From NCBI RefSeq assembly GCF_014898815.1, contig NW_026515520.1, positions 555,946 through 619,945 of the forward strand: a stretch of DNA of 64,000 nucleotides, given 5' to 3'. The translations under genes and the position numbers were made by a program. This DNA comes from Panonychus citri. Its lineage: Eukaryota; Arthropoda; Arachnida; Trombidiformes; Tetranychidae. Of the stretch, positions 56,228 to 64,000 are shown piece by piece. The notes under the pieces were generated by a model that saw only the letters and a list, made by a program, of their open reading frames with translations, ran no database searches and had not been told where the DNA came from. Every line of letters starts with the position of its first letter. Positions within the stretch are counted from its first letter, which is position 1.

Positions 56228-59200
56228 TTAAAACATTGATGAAAATATTCCGATCAGAACAATAACCAATATTATCAAACATATTAAGATCATAATCTGT
56301 TTCTGTGGAAAAGAAATCAAAAAAATCATATTAGTTTTGTGGTAACAATTAACCAACCAGAAAATAAGGAAAATCGAGTTACAATTAGATGATCAAAATC
56401 GGTAAAAATCTTGATTGTAAACGATTACATTTACTGAGCACAATACGATAACCTTTGGATATTTAAATGCTATGGTGTTTCTATTACTGAGAATTGATAC
56501 AAAATGATTAACTTGTTTAAAGTTAATTTGCATCTTAATCAATCTCTCATTTTAACTCATTTCAAATCTCGTTAACTGGTTAGTTTAATGATGAAGATAA
56601 TTCTCATTGATTAGATGAATGATTAACTTTGTATTCAAATGTATTCACAAGTTATTCTTGATTCTTTTTGTAATATAAACATTTCCAGTCATCATCGAGT
56701 TAGTAACTTGTTCATGAACTTGAATACTAAATTTGAGTAAGATGAATATTCATTCTGAGTAAATGATCAATCGAGAAGCACTGGAGTAAAAATGATTTAC
56801 ACACTTCTCCAAGTTTCATGATGATGATCATGAGCATCAACTGAAGATGATAAAGTAGAAAATAACAACATTGGAAATGAAACAGAAGATGATGATGAAA
56901 AGACAAGGATGATAATATTAGTAAGTACAGATGAAACAGGAAGGTGAACTTGATGAAGAAAATGATGATGATGATTAAGAATTAGAATCAAGATGACAAC
57001 TTGTAATTAGATTTGATTATCAAGAAAAACATTCATCATCAATTCAATATCTTCCATTTGGGTTTCCATTACTGATTCTTACTCTTCGAGCCTTGGACTG
57101 ATATTCACGGGCTTTTTTGGTGTCTTGTTTGGCTGTTTCAATATATTCTCGAGCATGTTCAACATGATACTCTATCCGGTCAATCATTTCACCCTGGAAA
57201 AGGAAAAGAATAGAAAAAATATAAATCATTAAACGAATAAAATTAACATGTAAATTTACAGAAAAAAACAATTCGCCATGAAAATGTAAATGCGATTCAC
57301 TTGGAATTGAGTTGAAACAATTTAGTTAATTCTGTTTATCCTCAGTAATAATAGTAAATAAAATTTACATGAAGATTGAAAAACCTTAAAAGTTCATATT
57401 TGGATTAATCAGAAATCCCTGAATTGAATTTGATTAACCTTCTAATTTAATTGTAACACTCAAAGTTACAAGTTGTCAATATGTTCATTGAACATTAAAA
57501 ATAAATATCATTTGAAAGCATCTCAATAAACCTTGACCTCAAGGTGGATTTAATTAACATGTTAATTATTTTGATGCAACTTTTCAGGATCATCAAGGAT
57601 TAGCTAATATTATTTAGGTTAATCAGTTGAATATTTTTTTTCCATGTATGAAGAATCAACTAAATTAAGATTTCAAGTTGATCAGTGGCTAATTAACATA
57701 TCATGATGAAACTAATGAGATACAATTCAGGGAATTTCACCAAGACCTCAGACTTTTGGGAGTTTGAGCGATACTCGATTGTCGTATTTGAATATCAAGG
57801 TCATTCTTGTCGTTCTTTCAGGATACAATTTCAAGGTCATTTGATGGTCAGAATCGACTCGAATGCGGAAAACAATCATGCACCCAAAACAAGAAGAGTC
57901 TGAGGTCTGAATAATCAAAAACTTGCTGGAAATTTGGTGAAATTCCCTGTACATATATTGATTGACAATCGATTAATTAAAAAGTAAATCAATTATGGTA
58001 AAAATAATTTTATCTTGTTAATCTTAATTAACTCGGTGAATTTCATTAACTATGATTAGTAATGTTTTCAGTCTATTTATTGACAATTAACTAGATCAAC
58101 TTACACTAATTGGAAATACTCTGGGTACCATTGAGAAAACATTTCAACAATTAATATTAATCATAACTAATCAACTAATAATAATAATAATATATAACAT
58201 TTATATTGAGTTGAATTGGTAAGTTAGTGATTGTGTGTATTTGTTTACAATCAAAATACAATTAGTAAACAATAATGATTCCAATTGAATTAGTAAATTA
58301 ATCCAATTGATCAGATGTATTAATGTTTCTCTCCGTAGCTCTTTCAACAATCAAGTTAATCATAGATAAAACCATTAATATTATAAATATTGAACGAGAA
58401 ACAATTTAATATTAACACAAGTGAGACTTTGATTAATCATTTTTCAAAATGATCAATCAAATTGGTCTAATCATTTTTTTTCCTCGACTAATATTTTCAT
58501 TATTATTATCATTATCATTTAGTATTCCTATTCAGTTACCTTGTCAAATTGTTATTAATACAAAGATCATTTATCTGGAAATTATTTATATATCGTTGGG
58601 GCTTTTGCTCTTATCATTAGGTTTTCTTTGCAACGGAAATTTGGAGCAAAAAGATTACAATTATTAATATTAATCATTATTACCATGATAATAATCACAT
58701 ATGATTTGGTACAGTTGATAATCAAGAACACAATCAAATCAAGTGTAAAAATGTATTCGATTTTTAATCATTTCAATCTGAATAATGATCCAACTTGAAG
58801 CTCAGAGTTTTTTTCAGGGTGATTATTGAGTTTTCTGATATAATTATAATTGCAATGTGTTAATTGTTGGGCAAATTGGTAAATATTGATAATTACAAAA
58901 GTCTAGAACTTGAATTTTATGGGAACAGTTTATGATTTGGATTAAGAATCAAAGTTTACATAGTGATCTTTTTTTTTCGAGGATAAAAAAGTTATATAAT
59001 ATTCAAATGCTAATGAAACAGTTAGAATGTAACAATTTAATATAAATGGATTTTGATTAAATTATTATTAGATTTATTATTATAATAAGATAGTTGCAAG
59101 GTAGTGGGATAGGAAAAGTTTCATGGTTTTTTTATTCATTGATTTGAGTTGGTCTATCATGGGAATTGTGAACATGATTAGAATGATAAATACGAGGGAA

Positions 59201-62200
59201 AAAAGGTTATCACAATTAGGTGATAATCATCTGATAAATAATCTCTTTTGTATGATTGAATTATAATCAGATTAGTGAAACAATTACTTATCGAATATCA
59301 GTTTGTGTGTATGTGAACTAAATCACAATTAATATTGGGAAAGATTTTCATACAATAATATTTACTATTGATTGAATTCTCATTGGGAATAGTGGATAAA
59401 TAGACTCCTGTTTTTGAATGAAAATTATTCAGACAAAAATGAACAACCAAATTCACATGAAAATATTAATAAAATGGTAAAATAAACATTGAAAATAACA
59501 GAAAACTAGACCATCAGTTTTAAGGTTGAATAATTCATAATGCTAATTACTGATAGAGAAAAACAGAGAATTTAAAATTCAGGTAAATTTTGAAACCTTT
59601 CACTGAATTATCATGAGAATCTGATTGGAGTGAATTAAGTAAAGTTTCTCAGAGATTTTGTTATTATTCAGATTCAGTGTTCTAATTAGAGTTGGTAAAT
59701 TAGGATCAATATCAAGATGATTATTATCTTTTCATGTTCATTGATTGAAATTGAAAAATAAACCCAGGGAATTGTTATCATCATGTTATTTGAATATGGA
59801 AGCAAATGTAAATATTTGTTCTGATGAAAAAAAAAGAAAAGGTGAGTTCCGTCATTGAATATAAGGTGACAATCGACAATGAGATTGATTCTGATGAGTC
59901 TTTCAAATGGACCACTTTAATGGTTAACAATAACTGACCATTGGCCATTATATATTGTATATTTCAAGAGTTTGTCTAAACAATGAGAGAGAAAAAATCA
60001 AGAGGAAAAAAGGTAATCCTGAATTTTAAGTATCTACTCAGGATAACATGAAAAGAAATGAGGTGAATAAAACTCAGAATTTCATCAAGATAATCAACAT
60101 GAAAATAACTTGAAGATATTAACAGTTTCACCTTCCTCCTAATTGTGATCAATACTCTGAGTTTATTATACCGTGAAAATTATAAGGGGACAATTAAATG
60201 ATTGGTTCATTTTGTTCAACAATCAAACTGAACGTAAACTCAATTGATCATGTTCAACTTTTCATTGATAGAAACTTTTGTTCATCATAAAATCTTGTTA
60301 ATATAATGTTAATATTGGTTTTCTCATGATTTAATTACAATCTGATTCAATATAACATGTAACTCATTTGAAACATCATTAAGATCACTAGTTTCATCAT
60401 TTATTGCTGGTAACCAATTAATCTTGATTGAATTTATATATCTTATTCAGATTATCTTATTCAACGTTTACGTTTATATTTATCATCTAATCATCGTAGT
60501 CGATTAAATTGCTAAATTGTTGAAGAAAATATCTCATTCCTTATGATTACAATTTAAATGGAAAACTAGATGACTCTGATTGTGTTTATTATGATTTACT
60601 CATGGTAATCAAATGATAACAAGAAAAATGAAGAACAAAACAAATGAATTTGTATTGAAAATCTAATTATCTTAATTGTTAACATAATAATTGATAAAGA
60701 TCATTTTATATGATGAGAGTCGTAGAGGTTTTTGTTGTAACAATTTGTACACAACAACAAATCAAATAATCATTTTCATGAGAACGTGAGGTTTTCAATG
60801 ATAATATGATTAATTTTTTACCTTTTCTATCAAATGTTATTAAATTTATTTCATAATACAAATGATTAAACCTTAAAAACTTGACATACAATTTAATTGT
60901 CTTCTCAATCAACTCCAACCCTAACGATTTTTGGTAATTTCTAGTGAAAGTGATTAATATACAATTAGTTAATTTGTGATCACAATTTGAATGTATTAAA
61001 GGTTCAATTAACATAAGATATGAACACACATTATGCTAATAGTTATTACTTTTCATCTTAATTGTGAAGGTAAATCAAGAAATAAGGAAATGATCATAAA
61101 CTCATTTGCTTATCATAATTTTATTTTCAATACAACAATTGATTAAGATGTAGATTGATTTAGATAATGATGGTAAACAATTAGCAAAATGATGGAAACC
61201 TAAATTGATTCAGATAACCTAAGGAATAACTAATCTAATGATATGAAAGGAAAAAAAATCATAAATGAATCAATTTGTATTCATTAGAAAGACAATATCA
61301 TCATTATGATTATCTTTGAGTAATTACAAATCAAAGCTGAATAATTGGAAAACTCTAACTAGGAAATAAAGAATCAGGTAAATTGTTTATTTCATCATCA
61401 TCTTCATGCTGATTTTCATCATGATAATAATAGAAATGAAGATGTTGCTTCATGTATTGAGCTTAATGTATGCTTTTTATAGCCTTTCTCTTGGATCCTT
61501 CAGAATTAAGGAAACGATTCCATAATCAATTCAATCCCACTTAAGAATAAAGTAAAAAATAACTCATGATAATGCATAATATTCATCATATTATGATATC
61601 AGATACACGCTGTTGAATTGAATGCAACACAGAATCTGAATTATCCATCACTTATCATTTGTTATCATCAATAATCAAGCTCATTCCTATTACTTCATTA
61701 TGATTATTATCAAAATTTTCATGTACAAAATGAATAATTTACAGGTAGACATTGTATTCATCGTTCAATTATCAATCTAATAAATGTTGACCACGAGGTT
61801 TAATCAAATCTATTTACTATTTACTTTATATTAGTTTTAATCATGGTCACTGAAATATCATAATCATGTTAATCTAAACGAGGTAATATTTTTCACTCAA
61901 TGAGTTTACTTTGAAATAATGATTATGTTTGAAATTGACAAGTTGAATTGCATGTGATGAAATGATTAACCAATGGATTAACATTTATAGAGTGACGATA
62001 ATCATTGTAATTATGTCAAAATAAATTAAATGGGTCAATTTACCTGACTTTCTACCAGCATGGCCATATCCATGAACATATCATGCAACTCTCTTATACT
62101 ATTTTCTAATTTGATAATATCAGCGTGACGAGCTTCAATATCGGCTAAAGTTTGTCGTGCTTGTTGAGTATCCGTCATGATCTGTGAGACAATTTAAAAG

Positions 62201-63484
62201 AAATGTCAATTAGTCAGTAATTAGAAAGTAATTGAATATATAGTTAACATCATCATGGTCGATATTAAGATGGTCGAGCGCTTCTACTTCTTCGAGGTGG
62301 TAAAATGTTCAAACAAACTTACACCTTGCGTGAAAATGGCCGGATTGCCGCTTTCGAGCATTTCTTCCAGTTCTTCATTGGTTGTTGATTTACCGGCTAC
62401 AATTAGTTGTATCAGTACCATTGTAAAAGTAAAAGGAAAATGTATATTAATGTATTGGTTAACTTTTCGCTGTTGTTGGTTTGTTGAAAGATCACAATCA
62501 ATTTAATAACTGGCAACAGTTAATTCATTGTAATTGACAGAACTACTCACTTATTTCTAATTGTCTTTGAATTCTTGCTTTACATCTTTCACGATAATCT
62601 GTCTGAGTTTTGTTATAATCTGTCATTACAGCAACAAACTTTTGAGATAACATTGAATGTTGAGTCTTCCTGATCCGGAAATCAGCTGACATTATATTAG
62701 ATTGTTCCAATTGTTCAATACATTGTTCCATAGCTGTGTTATCATTAAGACATAATAAAATAATATAATCCAATCATCAATAATATTATTATTACAATCA
62801 AAAGAATATAAAAAAAAAGTAATAACATTGAGACCAACATTTCAGTTTTCCACGAACTCGATTAGCTGTTTTCTTTATATCAGCCATAAGATCTTCTAAT
62901 TGTTGCTTTGCCCCTTATATAATAATAATAAAATAGATAAATTAACGTCAATTAATTGTAAATAATTAGTAGAAAACAGAGTTAATCAACTTACTTTCAT
63001 CGGTTTGTGGGGCTGAGAGTATTGCAGAATGGATTTTTTTAACTTCCTCTACATTTGATTGCATTTTGTCAATATTTTCACGAATCTCTTCAACCTATTG
63101 TATTTTTATAATTCCAATTGAAAAGGAAAGAGGAGAAAACAAATGATATTATAAAATAATTAATAGTAAACGTCATCAAATGATCAACAAAAATTTGAGT
63201 TAATTAAAACTGTCATTCACAATGAAAATCATAACGATCATTATGATTACCTCTTGGAAAAATTGTTCCATATGATCAGTTGAAACTTCAACACCAACAA
63301 CAACTTCATCATCTTCGGTGATTGCCTGTAATTATTTACAATGAGAAAACGAAACAATTAAGACGAAGAAAATTAAAACAATTAATTTGATTGAATTGAG
63401 ATAATAATAAAAATGAGAATAAGAATTGAATGAATTCTTGATGAAACTTACCGCTTTAAGGGCTGATAATCTGTCTTTTATCAT
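56228..63484 (-). CDS. Syx1A: syntaxin-1 (plasma-membrane Qa-SNARE), nine exons
   Basis: Minus-strand exons: 63484-63452, 63325-63251, 63094-62995, 62913-62839, 62733-62551, 62396-62323, 62181-62044, 57193-57083, 56302-56228; phases close exactly and give 287 residues (288 in human STX1A). It starts MIKDRLSALKA, then the Habc helices (VEEIRENIDKMQ; RIRKTQHSMLSQKF; DYRERCKARIQRQLE), linker NPAIFTQG, SNARE motif with the zero-layer Gln in LVESQ at the end of the 62044 exon, and C-terminal TKKAREYQSKARR followed by a separate exon for the membrane anchor (24 residues, mostly Ile/Leu/Val). Syntaxin-1 pairs with SNAP-25 and synaptobrevin to fuse synaptic vesicles. The donor of the 62839 exon (GTTGGT) is weak. 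A 4.85 kb intron separates the two halves of the SNARE motif. Confidence 0.94.
57194..62043 (-). other. 4.85 kb intron of the syntaxin gene
   Basis: It holds the inverted-repeat element at 57728-57949 and two frames longer than expected (58449-58667 on the plus strand, 60706-61029 on the minus strand), neither with a recognised family. Otherwise AT-rich without structure that I can name. Confidence 0.6.
57728..57949. mobile_element. small inverted-repeat element, MITE-like (222 bp)
   Basis: The left end CAGGGAATTTCACCAA (57728-57743) is repeated with one mismatch or better as its reverse complement at 57934-57949. An inner pair, GACCTCAGACT at 57744-57754 and its reverse complement at 57897-57907, extends the arms; the right arm has 26 additional bases between the two blocks. 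The core contains a direct repeat of CAAGGTCATT (near 57796 and 57832). CAGGG termini and small size fit a non-autonomous hAT-like element, but I see no clear 8-bp target duplication. It sits inside the big syntaxin intron. Confidence 0.6.
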
Positions 63485-64000
63485 GGTGATTGTGTTGATC
63501 AGTTGATTTAATCAATTTTACCAAATGTAAAACATTAAAACAATTTAATTGTTGTTTAAATTGTTTCAAGTGTTAATCCGTCGCGTTCACTCAATTTAAA
63601 TTGTTTCACTTTTGGTGTGGGTTGTACTCCTTTCACTGTTGATTGTTGTAACAATCAACTGGTTACAAGATGATTGGATTAAGTGTTAACTGGTGTTTCT
63701 GTTATTGTCACAATTGACAATAATTGTAAATATTGATTAAACCTTGTAAGGACACTTAATTGTAGTAACAATTAATTTAATCACTATAGAAAAAGAAAAT
63801 TGATGAGAAAAAGATTTGTTAGGTTTGACTGATTGATGGAAGTTGTCAATAAACAAGATTCACAATCAAGGAGATTCAACTGGTTGAAATAAAAGTAACA
63901 ACATAGATTAACAAATTCTCTCTATTTGGATTAACAATTGTTGTTGTTGTTGTTGATTAAAAAGGAGAAAACATTACTTTAATTGAGGAGAAAATGTTGT
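63485..64000 (-). promoter_or_regulatory. upstream region of syntaxin-1
   Basis: 516 bases to the window end, without coding frame. It should include 5' UTR or promoter of syntaxin-1; no TATA box is evident close to the ATG. A TTG repeat occurs near 63939-63955. Confidence 0.35.

Noticed and set aside
60706..61029. 107-codon frame on the minus strand in the big syntaxin intron
   Set aside because: No ATG at its start, no recognised domain, composition like the surrounding AT-rich DNA; not supported as a gene.

Overview
The window is AT-rich eukaryotic DNA with spliced genes, GT-AG introns and animal-specific protein families (Sidestep-type Ig receptor, Janus kinase, neuronal syntaxin), so it is an arthropod genome. 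Introns are of two sizes: tiny ones (57-88 nt where measured in the kinase gene) and kilobase ones. A long intronless Ser/Asn/Gly-rich secreted protein resembles silk or glue proteins. Together these suggest a mite, perhaps a spider mite; that is inference and not proven from the sequence alone.

Layout. 1-8314: a plus-strand Ty3/gypsy-type LTR retroelement whose 5' end lies outside the window. It has a gag CCHC knuckle, protease remnant, reverse transcriptase, RNase H and integrase, and then a very long extension with a PHD/RING-like zinc finger and a region that resembles REXO/ISG20-type exonucleases. The frame is broken at many points. 8315-9460 is probably its 3' untranslated/LTR region. 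9461-16095 shows no gene. 16096-37334 (+): an 11-exon gene for a Sidestep-family cell-surface receptor (predicted 657 aa) that lacks the usual Ig2 and Ig3 modules. 37335-40860: no gene seen. 40861-44679 (-): the intronless 1272-residue Ser/Asn-rich secreted protein. 45252-48747 (-): a Janus kinase (FERM, SH2-like, pseudokinase, kinase) in five exons with two one-base frame breaks. 49261-51614 (+): ABHD16A-type lipid hydrolase, divergent from the kinase gene. 52912-54543 (+): GH27 alpha-galactosidase. 56228-63484 (-): syntaxin-1 in nine exons, with a small inverted-repeat (MITE-like) element in its largest intron.

The genes do not form a pathway. Two are connected with neuronal surface recognition or exocytosis (Sidestep-like, syntaxin-1), one with cytokine-type signalling (JAK), two with lipid or glycan turnover. 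The most unusual items are the retroelement's extra domains, the shortened Sidestep architecture, a GAAC-T(n)-C motif repeated at 16 sites within one 27 kb stretch, the previously unlabelled inverted-repeat element, and the separate membrane-anchor exon of syntaxin with an in-frame readthrough end.
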